Assembly: GCA_015063545.1 (NCBI GenBank)
Contig: SVTX01000018.1
Location: 1-36,729 of the forward strand
From: Oscillospiraceae bacterium
Lineage (GTDB): Bacteria > Bacillota > Clostridia > Oscillospirales > CAG-272
DNA: 36,729 bases
Direction: 5' to 3'
The notes under the pieces were generated by a model. The model made no database searches and was not told the DNA's origin. It saw nothing but the letters and a program-made list of their open reading frames with translations. Shown here in pieces: positions 15,428 through 22,428 of this stretch. Both the position numbers and the translations under genes were made by a program. Position 1 is the stretch's first letter, and the number at the start of each line of letters is the position of its first letter.

Positions 15428-15458
15428 GACACCGCATGGAAGTGCGGTGTCTTTTTTT
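15428..15458. terminator. Terminator of the his operon
   Basis: A 9-bp stem GACACCGCA (15428-15436) / TGCGGTGTC (15443-15451) has seven T after it. A run of A before it also allows it to end the convergent gene at 15465. Confidence 0.92.
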
Positions 15459-15464
15459 CGCGAA

Positions 15465-16133
15465 TTATTGCATAGTAGTATGTGTTCTATGGTTTCTTCT
15501 TTCTTTGATTGTGTGACGAATAATGGTAACAAAAGACATTATAATGATAACTACACAAGCAAGACAAACAGATGCAGATACAGCAACAACAGTACCTGTG
15601 ATTATTGCCGATTGCTTATAATTGTTATCAACACAACCTTTTTTGACTCGTTCAAATTTTATTTCTTCTCCAACTGAAAATTCTTCAAGCTCAGATTGTT
15701 CTATAATAGCAGAAAACCTTTTGTTTGAAAAATATGTATTGGCTTTCCAAACCAAAACATTCTCGTGTGTTGCAAATACTTGGTCGTTTACAGACGAGGG
15801 ACGAGGATTACCTTCGATGCAAGAGTACATATCATAGTAGTCATCACCAACAATGAAAGCGTATTCCTCTATAATGCCATTGTTTCGTGTAATTCTAACT
15901 GTTCCATCATGATAGTCTTCAAAATTAGAATTGTTGGCATTATTGAAGGTTTCACTCTCGGAGCGTATGACTATTTCTATGGTTTTATCAGTAGACATCC
16001 ATACACTGTCGTATTGATTCTTGGGCCCAAGCAACGACGGGACAGCACCTCTAATGGTACAGAAAATTAAGGTGAATGGAATGAGAATAAGTAAAATGCA
16101 GAATGATACAATGATTTTTACAAATTGTCGCAT
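15465..16133 (-). CDS. Unidentified bitopic membrane protein
   Basis: I do not recognise this 222-residue protein. It has one hydrophobic span near the N-terminus (FVKIIVSFCILLILIPFTLI) and another near residue 185 (ITGTVVAVSASVCLACVVII). About 150 polar residues lie between them, rich in Asp, Glu and Asn, so the middle is probably extracytoplasmic. The short tail is basic and His-rich (KERRNHRTHTTMQ). The start ATG at 16133 lies seven bases after GGGGG; an in-frame GTG at 16139 is the alternative. A consensus promoter lies at 16163-16192, so it is probably transcribed alone. No neighbouring gene suggests a role. Confidence 0.75.
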   Translation of the reverse strand: MRQFVKIIVSFCILLILIPFTLIFCTIRGAVPSLLGPKNQYDSVWMSTDKTIEIVIRSESETFNNANNSNFEDYHDGTVRITRNNGIIEEYAFIVGDDYYDMYSCIEGNPRPSSVNDQVFATHENVLVWKANTYFSNKRFSAIIEQSELEEFSVGEEIKFERVKKGCVDNNYKQSAIITGTVVAVSASVCLACVVIIIMSFVTIIRHTIKERRNHRTHTTMQ

Positions 16134-16162
16134 ATTCACACCCCCATAATCTAGGTGCTTTT

Positions 16163-16192
16163 ATTATAACATAAAAAAGGCAGTATTGTCAA
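16163..16192 (-). promoter_or_regulatory. Sigma-A promoter of the bitopic membrane protein gene
   Basis: Minus strand TTGACA (16192-16187), an 18-base spacer and TATAAT (16168-16163). Confidence 0.75.
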
Positions 16193-16250
16193 GTTGACAG
16201 AAATAAGAGGAGCTATCCGTATTTAACATTTTTTGACCATAGGTTGCTGG

Positions 16251-16871
16251 TTAGTTCAAAAATACAAGATCCTTAAATCTCGCAAGTATCTCTCGTAAAC
16301 CGTTCCATATAGGCTTGTCGTATTTGTCAAGTGTGGAGGATATCCCGATAGCATCATCAATCCCCTGTTCCTTGCACAGATAAAGTGAACGGTACAGATG
16401 ATATTCTTGTGTGACGACTATGACAGAGGCATTCTTGTGCTCGTTTTTGAAATTGTACATGCTCTCGTGTGTAGAATACCCTACATAGTCGCATATAATA
16501 TCGCTTTCGGGTACACCGAGCTGTATGGCATAATTTTTCATGGAGGTTGGTTCGTCGTAATTTTCTCCCGAACGGTCCCCCGACATGATTATCTTGCCGG
16601 CAAGGCCTTTCTTGTAAGCTTCTACTCCGACTTCAACTCTATCTGCAAGTCTGTTTATAGGTGTGCCGTCGGGGTTCAGGCCCGTGCCGAGAATAAGTAT
16701 ATAATCGTAATTTTGATTAATCTTACTCATATCCGACGGCGCGTATATTTTATCCTTTGTGGAATCAATCATCGCAAGATTAACGATAAGCACCGAAAGG
16801 CATAAAAGCACAATGGCACTGAGCAGAACGGCGGATATTTTAAGTAATAGAACCTTATAATTCTTTTTCAT
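16251..16871 (-). CDS. SanA/YdcF-family (DUF218) membrane-anchored protein
   Basis: This 206-residue protein has one N-terminal membrane span (LLLKISAVLLSAIVLLCLSV) followed by a DUF218 domain. Family marks are YDYILILGTGLNPDGTP, RLADRVEVGVEAYKKG, IIMSGDR, EPTSMKNYAIQLGVP, THESMYNFK and VVTQEYHLYRSLYLC with the conserved His. SanA-type proteins act at the cell envelope and influence vancomycin or detergent tolerance in enteric bacteria. Their biochemical activity is not settled, and the role in this cell is unknown. GGAG sits five bases before the ATG. Confidence 0.87.
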   Translation of the reverse strand: MKKNYKVLLLKISAVLLSAIVLLCLSVLIVNLAMIDSTKDKIYAPSDMSKINQNYDYILILGTGLNPDGTPINRLADRVEVGVEAYKKGLAGKIIMSGDRSGENYDEPTSMKNYAIQLGVPESDIICDYVGYSTHESMYNFKNEHKNASVIVVTQEYHLYRSLYLCKEQGIDDAIGISSTLDKYDKPIWNGLREILARFKDLVFLN

Positions 16872-16890
16872 ATTTCTCCAATTTGAGTTA

Positions 16891-16927
16891 AGTAAAACAC
16901 CGAACGTAAAGGTTGCGAACGGTGTTT
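16891..16927 (-). terminator. Terminator after the Mrp-type ATPase gene
   Basis: AAACACCG (16895-16902) pairs with CGGTGTTT (16920-16927) around a 17-base loop. Read on the minus strand it ends in TTTTA. It separates the ATPase gene from the SanA-like gene. Confidence 0.55.
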
Positions 16928-16938
16928 ATACTTCAAAG

Positions 16939-17772
16939 TTATTGTTTATTGCACTTCTCTATTATCTTCTTTGCGGCGTCCTCAAGGTAGTTAGCTTTTG
17001 TAAGCTCTATCCAACCTTTATCAACGTAGGATGCGACCTCGGTATCAATAGGCATTTTTGCAAGCAGATCGTAGCCGAATTCGTCAGCGATCTGTTCGAT
17101 ATGCGAGTCACCGAATATGTGAAGTTCCTTACCGCAGTCGGGGCATTTTACGTAGCTCATATTCTCTACAAGACCAAGCACGGGAACCTTCATCATATCA
17201 GCCATGTTAGCAGCCTTTTTAACTATCATTGAAACAAGTTCCTGAGGTGAGGAAACTATAACTATACCGTCGATCGGGATATACTGGAATACGGTCAGAG
17301 GCACATCGCCTGTACCGGGAGGGCAATCTATAAAGAGATAGTCGATCCCATCCCAAATTGTATCCTTCCAGAACTGACGGACAGTTGTGGATATGAGCGA
17401 TCCGCGCCATACTACAGGAGCGCTCTCATCGTTGAGCATAAGGTTTACGGACATCATCTGAATACCCGTGGTGGTCTGAGGCGGTATCATGCTACCCTCT
17501 CCGTCTCCCTCAACCTCATCGTGAAGTCCGAAAGCCTTGGGGATAGATGGACCTGTGATATCCGCGTCAAGAATACCTACGCGGTATCCGAGACGGCTCA
17601 TGTGAACCGCAAGCATTGACGTGACGAGGGATTTACCAACGCCGCCCTTGCCGCTTACTACTGCTATAATATGTCCTACCGAGCTTTTTTTATTGGGAGC
17701 GTCCTTCTGTATCTGGGACGAGCAATTACCCGAATGAGCGCAGGTGGAACAGTCGTGTGTACATTCTGACAT
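16939..17772 (-). CDS. Mrp/Nbp35-type Fe-S cluster carrier ATPase
   Basis: This 277-residue P-loop NTPase of the ParA/MinD group delivers Fe-S clusters to apoproteins in the cytosol. It shows the deviant Walker A GKGGVGKS (41-48), a dimer-type ILDADITGPSIPKAFG, Walker B-like LFIDCPPGTGD, and the cluster-bridging CPDC (Cys210, Cys213). A short N-terminal Cys cluster (Cys4, Cys8, Cys11, Cys17) resembles Nbp35, which binds an extra 4Fe-4S cluster. Many bacterial Mrp proteins instead have a DUF59 domain there; this one does not. It has its own promoter, divergent from gpmI. Confidence 0.92.
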   Translation of the reverse strand: MSECTHDCSTCAHSGNCSSQIQKDAPNKKSSVGHIIAVVSGKGGVGKSLVTSMLAVHMSRLGYRVGILDADITGPSIPKAFGLHDEVEGDGEGSMIPPQTTTGIQMMSVNLMLNDESAPVVWRGSLISTTVRQFWKDTIWDGIDYLFIDCPPGTGDVPLTVFQYIPIDGIVIVSSPQELVSMIVKKAANMADMMKVPVLGLVENMSYVKCPDCGKELHIFGDSHIEQIADEFGYDLLAKMPIDTEVASYVDKGWIELTKANYLEDAAKKIIEKCNKQ

Positions 17773-17810
17773 TTTTTATATTCTCCATTCAATTTATATT
17801 CGCATAGGAT

Positions 17811-17839
17811 ATTATACACCAAATAAAATTAAAATGCAA
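17811..17839 (-). promoter_or_regulatory. Promoter of the Mrp-type ATPase gene
   Basis: Minus strand TTGCAT (17839-17834), a 17-base spacer and TATAAT (17816-17811). The -35 is weak, the -10 perfect. Confidence 0.55.
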
Positions 17840-17876
17840 TAGAAAATAAAATTTTGTAAATTTTTTCTTTTTCCAC

Positions 17877-17905
17877 TTGAAAAATATATAAATTAGGGTT
17901 ATACT
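17877..17905 (+). promoter_or_regulatory. Promoter of gpmI
   Basis: TTGAAA (17877-17882), a 17-base spacer and TATACT (17900-17905). AAAGGA (17930-17935) then precedes the ATG at 17946. Confidence 0.75.
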
Positions 17906-17945
17906 CATAAAGATAATATTTATATAACCGAAAGGACATATTTTT

Positions 17946-19610
17946 ATGGCACTTACTTTGAAAAAATCAGCTGCCTTTGAAGGCGTAAAGGGCCCTGTTG
18001 TAACCATCGTTATGGACGGAGTTGGCCTCGCTCCCGACACTGTATCAAATGCCGTTGCAGGAGCTTATACACCCAATCTTGACAGCCTTATGGCAAATTA
18101 CCCCACCGTTTCCCTCAAGGCTCACGGTACGGCGGTAGGTCTTCCCTCCGACGACGATATGGGTAACTCCGAGGTAGGTCACAACGCTCTCGGAGCAGGT
18201 CAGGTATTTGCGCAGGGCGCAAAGCTCGTTACACAGTCTATTGAGACGGGCAAGATGTTCGCGTCAAGCACATGGCAGGAAATCACCTCTAACGTAAAGA
18301 ACAATAACTCTACCCTTCATTTCCTCGGTCTTTTCTCGGACGGTAACGTTCACTCTCACATTGACCACCTCAAGGCGATGATAGTTCGCGCAAAGGAAGA
18401 AGGAATCTCAAACATCAGAATTCACATTCTTATTGACGGACGTGACGTTGGTGAGACCAGTGCTCTTGAATACATCAATCCCTTTGAGGAGTTTATTGCT
18501 TCCCTTTGTGATGCAACCTGCAATATCAAAATTGCGTCCGGCGGCGGCAGAATGAAGATAACAATGGACAGATACGAGGCTAACTGGGCTATGGTCGAGC
18601 TTGGTTGGAAAACTCACGTGCTTGGAGAGGGCAGACAGTTTGCATCTGCTGCCGAGGCTGTTGAGACGTACAGAGCCGAATACAAGGTCATCGACCAGGA
18701 TCTTCCTCCCTTCGTTATTGCCGAGAACGGCAAGCCCGTCGGCACCATCAATGACGGCGACAGCGTAGTATTCTACAACTTCCGCGGCGACCGTTCTATT
18801 GAGATCTCCAAGACCTTTGACGCACCTGTTGGCGAGTTTGATAAGTTTGACAGGGTTCGCGTGCCCGCAGTAGTTTATGCGGGTATGCTTGAATACGACG
18901 GCGACCTTCACATTCCCCACAAGTACCTCGTTTCTCCCCCCGAGATCACAGAGACTATGGGCGAATACCTTGCAGGCACTGGTGTGAAGCAGTACGCAAT
19001 CTCCGAGACACAGAAGTACGGTCACGTAACGTATTTCTGGAACGGAAACAAGTCCGGCAAGTTCTCTGATGAGCTTGAGACTTACGTTGAGGTTCCCTCT
19101 GACGTAGTTCCCTTTGAGCAGAGACCTTGGATGAAGTGCGCGGAGATCACCGACAAGCTCATCGAGGCTCTTGAGGCGGGCGAATACGACTACTATCGCG
19201 TAAACTTCCCCAACGGCGATATGGTAGGTCATACGGGCTCTCTCGCGGCTACACGTTGCTCTATGGAGGCTCTTGATCTTCAGCTCGGCAGAATCCTTCC
19301 CGTAATCGACAGACTCGGCGGTGTGGCTGTTATTACCGCAGACCACGGAAATGCTGACGAGATGTATGAGATGGACAAAAAGTCGGGTCAGCCCAAGGTT
19401 GGCAAGGACGGCAAGATGAAGGCAAAGACAAGCCACACACTCAACCCCGTTCCCTGCATCATTTATGACAATACCGACGCAAAGAACCATTACACCGTAA
19501 AGGCAGACAACGGACAGTTCGGTCTTTCAAACGTTGCGGCAACTATGGTAAACCTCATGGGTTACGAAGCACCCGAAGCTTGGGATGAGAGTGTTATTGA
19601 GCTTAAGTAA
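17946..19610 (+). CDS. gpmI: 2,3-bisphosphoglycerate-independent phosphoglycerate mutase
   Basis: This 554-residue Mn-dependent enzyme of the alkaline phosphatase superfamily interconverts 3- and 2-phosphoglycerate in glycolysis. The metal-binding Asp24 (VMDGVGLAP) and phosphorylated Ser75 (DDMGNSEVGHN) are visible. So are IHILIDGRDV, IASGGGRMKITMDRYEANW, VVFYNFRGDRSIE and the second metal site MVGHTG and TADHGNADEM. It is about 40 residues longer than the Bacillus enzyme, with extra sequence near KKSGQPKVGKDGKMKAK before the conserved SHTLNPVP. GC-rich third positions and strong codon bias suggest high expression. Confidence 0.96.
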   Translation: MALTLKKSAAFEGVKGPVVTIVMDGVGLAPDTVSNAVAGAYTPNLDSLMANYPTVSLKAHGTAVGLPSDDDMGNSEVGHNALGAGQVFAQGAKLVTQSIETGKMFASSTWQEITSNVKNNNSTLHFLGLFSDGNVHSHIDHLKAMIVRAKEEGISNIRIHILIDGRDVGETSALEYINPFEEFIASLCDATCNIKIASGGGRMKITMDRYEANWAMVELGWKTHVLGEGRQFASAAEAVETYRAEYKVIDQDLPPFVIAENGKPVGTINDGDSVVFYNFRGDRSIEISKTFDAPVGEFDKFDRVRVPAVVYAGMLEYDGDLHIPHKYLVSPPEITETMGEYLAGTGVKQYAISETQKYGHVTYFWNGNKSGKFSDELETYVEVPSDVVPFEQRPWMKCAEITDKLIEALEAGEYDYYRVNFPNGDMVGHTGSLAATRCSMEALDLQLGRILPVIDRLGGVAVITADHGNADEMYEMDKKSGQPKVGKDGKMKAKTSHTLNPVPCIIYDNTDAKNHYTVKADNGQFGLSNVAATMVNLMGYEAPEAWDESVIELK

Positions 19611-19616
19611 TTATTG

Positions 19617-19654
19617 AAAAAACAAAAGGACGGCGAGCCGTCCTTTTGTTTTTT
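19617..19654. terminator. Strong bidirectional terminator after gpmI
   Basis: An 18-bp perfect stem runs from 19617 to 19634 and from 19637 to 19654, with core GGACGGC/GCCGTCC and a 2-base centre. It has A-runs on the left and T-runs on the right. It also ends the convergent regulator gene, whose stop codon it touches. Confidence 0.93.
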
Positions 19655-20261
19655 ACCTTTTCAACACTTTTTTGCACCAAGTGCGCTTGTTGCATTTAGG
19701 ACACTTTAAGTAACGCGTAAAGCCCATGTGCATAGCGTTAAGTGCCTGAGCATAGGTAGGCACAATTTCGTGTCCGCAATTTTTACACTTATATGCACCA
19801 ACACTTATTTCAAGCTTCAATGCGTAAAAGCAAGGTATTAAAAATACAATGACAATTCCGATAACTGTAACAAGCTGCCATACTCCTTCGGGTATCAAAA
19901 ATGCAGCGATCGATACGCCTCCCAGCAAGGCTATCACGCTTACGATCATGATCACCCACATAGATCTCCAGACAGTTTTGTTTTTTTGCTCTAATTCTTT
20001 TGCCATATCAAGCAAAAGCTGTTCGTTTTTCTGATTATTGTTTTCCATGGTAACTACCTCCCCACAAAGTAAATCGTTTACACTAATACCCAGAATATCA
20101 CACAACTCAAGCATTATTGAAGAATCCGGCAGAGATCGTCCGGTTTCCCATTTGGATACTGCTCTGTCCGTGATATTTAATTTTTCTGCCAACTGCGCTT
20201 GAGTCAAATTATTAGCTTTTCTGCGCTCTGCAATAAATTTTCCTATTTTTATCTGATCCAT
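19653..20261 (-). CDS. XRE-type HTH regulator with two membrane spans and a zinc ribbon
   Basis: This 202-residue protein has three parts. Residues 1-65 are a Cro/C1-type HTH (KIGKFIAERRKANNLTQAQL, then DRAVSKWETGRSLPD). Residues about 100-150 hold two hydrophobic spans (MWVIMIVSVIALLGGVSIAA and VWQLVTVIGIVIVFLIPCFY). The C-terminus is a zinc ribbon with CKNCGHEIVP and CPKCNKRTW. Membrane-tethered XRE regulators of this shape are widespread in Firmicutes, and their signals are mostly unknown. GGAGG lies seven bases before the start, and a consensus promoter precedes it, so it is a single-gene unit. It may regulate itself or nearby accessory genes, but no target is evident. Confidence 0.88.
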   Translation of the reverse strand: MDQIKIGKFIAERRKANNLTQAQLAEKLNITDRAVSKWETGRSLPDSSIMLELCDILGISVNDLLCGEVVTMENNNQKNEQLLLDMAKELEQKNKTVWRSMWVIMIVSVIALLGGVSIAAFLIPEGVWQLVTVIGIVIVFLIPCFYALKLEISVGAYKCKNCGHEIVPTYAQALNAMHMGFTRYLKCPKCNKRTWCKKVLKR

Positions 20262-20284
20262 GTCGAGACCTCCTTTCTGCTCTT

Positions 20285-20313
20285 ATTATAGGATATTTTC
20301 ATGCGAATGTCTA
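20285..20313 (-). promoter_or_regulatory. Promoter of the XRE-membrane regulator gene
   Basis: Minus strand TAGACA (20313-20308), a 17-base spacer and TATAAT (20290-20285). Confidence 0.75.
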
Positions 20314-20344
20314 CATACCGGTGGTTGAGTGGGGATTTTCTTTG

Positions 20345-20887
20345 TCAACGGTATAAATAACATTCCTTATCATGAGAATAAATTACCCCTATTGCTTGCA
20401 AGTAGGAGTATATAATAGTCGAACCTACAAATTTCATGCCGCGCGATTGTAAATCTTTTGAAATCGCATCAGACAGAGCGTTTGTAGTTTTACCTGTTTC
20501 ATAGATTATTGTGTTTTGAGTAAATATCTTGAGATAGTTATAAAACGAACCGAATTCATTTACAATACTTTTGAAAATTTTGCTATTATTTATGCTGGAG
20601 TTTATTTTCAGTCTGTTTCTAATGATATCTTTATTGCAGAGCAGTTCATCAATCTTTTCCTGACCGTATGAGCATACCTTGTCAATATCAAAATTGTCGT
20701 ATGCAAGTCGGAAGCTTTCCCTTTTGTTCAGAATACACTCCCACGAAAGTCCTGCCTGAAAGGATTCAAGTATCAACATTTCATACAGATACCCATCTTC
20801 AAAGTTTGGTTTGCACCACTCACTGTCGTGATATTCAATATATATGGGATTTTTGAGGTTACACCATTTGCATCTTTTTTTGTTCAT
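20345..20887 (-). CDS. tag: DNA-3-methyladenine glycosylase I (Tag)
   Basis: This 180-residue base-excision repair glycosylase removes 3-methyladenine from alkylated DNA. It keeps the family-specific zinc site: Cys6 and His20 at the N-terminus (RCKWC...YHDSEW) and His172 and Cys176 at the C-terminus (SHDKEC). The base pocket carries LESFQAGLSWECIL, with the conserved Glu and Trp. FVGSTIIYSYLQAIGV matches the family end. It is AT-rich compared with the his genes and is a one-gene unit driven by promoter module A, which suggests accessory status. Confidence 0.93.
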   Translation of the reverse strand: MNKKRCKWCNLKNPIYIEYHDSEWCKPNFEDGYLYEMLILESFQAGLSWECILNKRESFRLAYDNFDIDKVCSYGQEKIDELLCNKDIIRNRLKINSSINNSKIFKSIVNEFGSFYNYLKIFTQNTIIYETGKTTNALSDAISKDLQSRGMKFVGSTIIYSYLQAIGVIYSHDKECYLYR

Positions 20888-20911
20888 GTTTGGTCAAATC
20901 CTTTATATCAA

Positions 20912-20970
20912 AGTTTATCTACCAATTAAATTATATCACAAAATTATCCCAAAGTAAATAGGCAAAACAA
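20912..20970 (-). repeat. Repeated promoter module, copy A (upstream of tag)
   Basis: The minus-strand promoter TTTACT (20958-20953), a 17-base spacer and TATAAT (20935-20930) sits in a block of about 58 bp. That block is nearly identical to copy B (21500-21560), with only a few differences. The same core recurs in copy C (22244-22294). Each copy drives a different single gene. Confidence 0.75.
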
Positions 20971-20972
20971 AT

Positions 20973-20992
20973 GGGCAACCTCACGGTTGCCC
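20973..20992 (-). terminator. Hairpin after the lipoprotein gene
   Basis: An 8-bp perfect stem GGGCAACC/GGTTGCCC around TCAC. The following T-tract is broken on the minus strand (ATTTGTTTTG). It directly abuts promoter module A. Confidence 0.5.
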
Positions 20993-21040
20993 TGATTTTA
21001 TATCTGTTTTTGTTGGTAGATTGGAATTTAGTAATGATTT

Positions 21041-21472
21041 CTATTTTGTGATTCGTTCCCGAAAAAATTTGTGCTCATGATCTATACCACAGCCTGCTTC
21101 CACTTCACTTTCTGTGTTTTCAGGAAGCTCAATATCCACAATAATTTCTACACTCAGGCAGAGATATCCTTCGATAACCGCCAGATGGAACCCGGAGTTG
21201 TCTGGATATTGAGAGATATCTTTGCTGATTTTGATTTCAGCCTCTTTTAACATATCAAAATCAATATCATCCAAATATTTATAGTAGTGGTCATCTACTA
21301 TAACTTTTTCTTTTGAGACAGGCAAAATTATATACTGTTTACCCTGCTCTTCTATCAGATAGTTTTCGGACGGTGAATAAGAAGAGTTTTGTTTTCTTTT
21401 TTGGTGTGTATTACATCCCGACAGTGATAGCACAAATAAACACACTAAAACTATTGTCAAACACTTTTTCAT
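21041..21472 (-). CDS. Small predicted lipoprotein of unknown function
   Basis: This 143-residue protein has a typical lipoprotein signal: MKKC, a hydrophobic stretch (LTIVLVCLFVLSL) and lipobox LSGC with the lipidated Cys20. The mature part is polar and acidic, with no motif I recognise. EKVIVDDHYYKYLDDIDFDMLK and GIDHEHKFF near the end are the most distinctive stretches. It would be processed by Lgt, encoded at 4043-5026, and sit on the outer face of the membrane. It is a single-gene unit behind promoter module B. Confidence 0.82.
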   Translation of the reverse strand: MKKCLTIVLVCLFVLSLSGCNTHQKRKQNSSYSPSENYLIEEQGKQYIILPVSKEKVIVDDHYYKYLDDIDFDMLKEAEIKISKDISQYPDNSGFHLAVIEGYLCLSVEIIVDIELPENTESEVEAGCGIDHEHKFFRERITK

Positions 21473-21499
21473 TATAATTTACCTCCGTTTTTTTAATTT

Positions 21500-21560
21500 A
21501 GTTTTATCTACTAATTAAATTATATCACAAAATTATCCAAAAGTAAATAGGCAAAACAAA
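21500..21560 (-). repeat. Repeated promoter module, copy B (upstream of the lipoprotein gene)
   Basis: Minus-strand TTTACT (21547-21542), a 17-base spacer and TATAAT (21524-21519). The block from AGTTTTATCTAC to AGGCAAAACAAA matches copy A almost base for base. Confidence 0.75.
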
Positions 21561-21585
21561 AAGCCCTGCATAGCAGAGCTTTTTG
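21557..21585. terminator. Terminator hairpin next to module B
   Basis: CAAAAAGC (21557-21564) pairs with GCTTTTTG (21578-21585), and inner CTGC with GCAG, around an ATA loop with one mismatch. It is symmetric, so it works in both directions. A near copy lies at 22381-22410. Confidence 0.75.
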
Positions 21586-21642
21586 TATATCGAAATAATC
21601 CCAAATGGGTAATTATCTCTTCGAGTTTTAAGAACACTGTTT

Positions 21643-21720
21643 GATATCGTGAATATCGTGGAAATACGTGTGATATCGTGCATTTATCGTGTGTTTTCGT
21701 GCGATATCGTGAATATCGTG
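21643..21720. repeat. Array of CGTG motifs spaced by one helical turn
   Basis: CGTG occurs at 21648, 21657, 21667, 21677, 21688, 21698, 21708 and 21717, that is every 9-11 bases. Most copies are part of (A/T)TATCGTG. An exact 18-base repeat, GATATCGTGAATATCGTG, stands at 21643-21660 and 21703-21720. The array lies downstream of the HIT gene and upstream of the lipoprotein promoter. It could be an array of protein-binding sites or a decaying tandem repeat. Confidence 0.75.
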
Positions 21721-21792
21721 AGTATTGTCGCATAAAGTGTTGCACCACATTTGCACCAAAATCACACCAACATTCAACGCCTATTCAGCTCG

Positions 21793-22206
21793 TCAAATTG
21801 GAATGTATCGAATTCTAAGTTTTTGAAAGAGTTCCTCTATCTCGTGGTTCGCTCCATCAAACTTGGGCCAAGCATCAATGCTGTCGCCACTTTTCCTCGG
21901 GATGATATGGATATGGAAATGCGGCACGGACTGACCTGCACTCTCATCACTTGCGTTTAGCAAGTTCACCCCGTTATACCCACAATCATCAATACAGTGA
22001 TTGGCAACCTTTTTCACCGTCGCCATCAAGCGGGCAAGGGTCTCAGCATCGCAATCGAGAATGCATTTCACATGCTTCTTAGGTATTGCAACCATGTGTC
22101 CATCCACATCCTTAGCAATGTCCATGAAGACCAATGTATACTCATCCTCATACACTTTGAAACTAGGAATATCTCCTCTTACTATTTTGCAGAATATACA
22201 ATCCAT
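21793..22206 (-). CDS. HIT-family nucleotide hydrolase/transferase
   Basis: This 137-residue protein of the histidine triad superfamily, HINT/Fhit-like branch, begins MDCIFCKIVRGDIPS. The short zinc-type CxxC is followed by the strand YTLVFMDI, the conserved GHMVAIPKKHV, and the catalytic triad HFHIHIIP. Such proteins hydrolyse nucleotide phosphoramidates or dinucleoside polyphosphates. Start choice: GGAGG is eight bases before ATG 22206, whereas an in-frame ATG at 22221 overlaps that site. The C-terminal GANHEIEELFQKLRIRYIPI is shorter than in some homologues. It is a single-gene unit behind promoter module C. Confidence 0.93.
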   Translation of the reverse strand: MDCIFCKIVRGDIPSFKVYEDEYTLVFMDIAKDVDGHMVAIPKKHVKCILDCDAETLARLMATVKKVANHCIDDCGYNGVNLLNASDESAGQSVPHFHIHIIPRKSGDSIDAWPKFDGANHEIEELFQKLRIRYIPI

Positions 22207-22243
22207 TTTTCTTACCTCCATACCTCTTCGTCCGTCAAATTCA

Positions 22244-22294
22244 AGTTTATCGATTAGTTAGATTATACCATAAAAACGGTGAAAAGTAAATAGG
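22244..22294 (-). repeat. Repeated promoter module, copy C (upstream of the HIT gene)
   Basis: Minus-strand TTTACT (22290-22285), a 17-base spacer and TATAAT (22267-22262). It shares the AGTTTATC end and AAAAGTAAATAGG end with copies A and B, but the spacer has diverged. Confidence 0.65.
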
Positions 22295-22330
22295 ACGGCT
22301 CAATTCTTTACAAATTGAACCGCCCTTTTT
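22293..22330 (+). terminator. Plus-strand terminator-like hairpin without an obvious gene
   Basis: Bases 22293-22305 and 22313-22325 pair in 11 of 13 positions around a 7-base loop. Five T follow on the plus strand (22326-22330). No plus-strand gene ends nearby. Confidence 0.5.
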
Positions 22331-22380
22331 GATTAAAGTAAATCGTGCTCGATAGATTCAGCCATTTTGGCTTTGTAAAA

Positions 22381-22410
22381 CAAAAAGCCCTGCCGTAACA
22401 GAGCTTTTTG
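22381..22410. terminator. Terminator after rpsI
   Basis: CAAAAAGC (22381-22388) and GCTTTTTG (22403-22410) pair, with inner CTG/CAG and a 6-base loop. It lies 18 bases after the rpsI stop on the minus strand and nearly repeats the hairpin at 21557-21585. Confidence 0.8.
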
Positions 22411-22428
22411 TGTATGAGATAAAACAGA

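Noticed and set aside
18408-19490. Long open frame antisense to gpmI (360 codons)
   Set aside because: It lies wholly opposite a well-supported gene, shows no family resemblance and reflects the third-position bias of gpmI.
20912-21060. An insertion element around module A, suggested by ATCTACCAA (20917-20925) and its complement TTGGTAGAT near 21013
   Set aside because: The flanking complementary words are not in nested order, there is no target duplication and no transposase.
21643-21720. A CRISPR array
   Set aside because: The repeat unit is about 10 bases with no unique spacers of 25-40 bases, and there are no cas genes.
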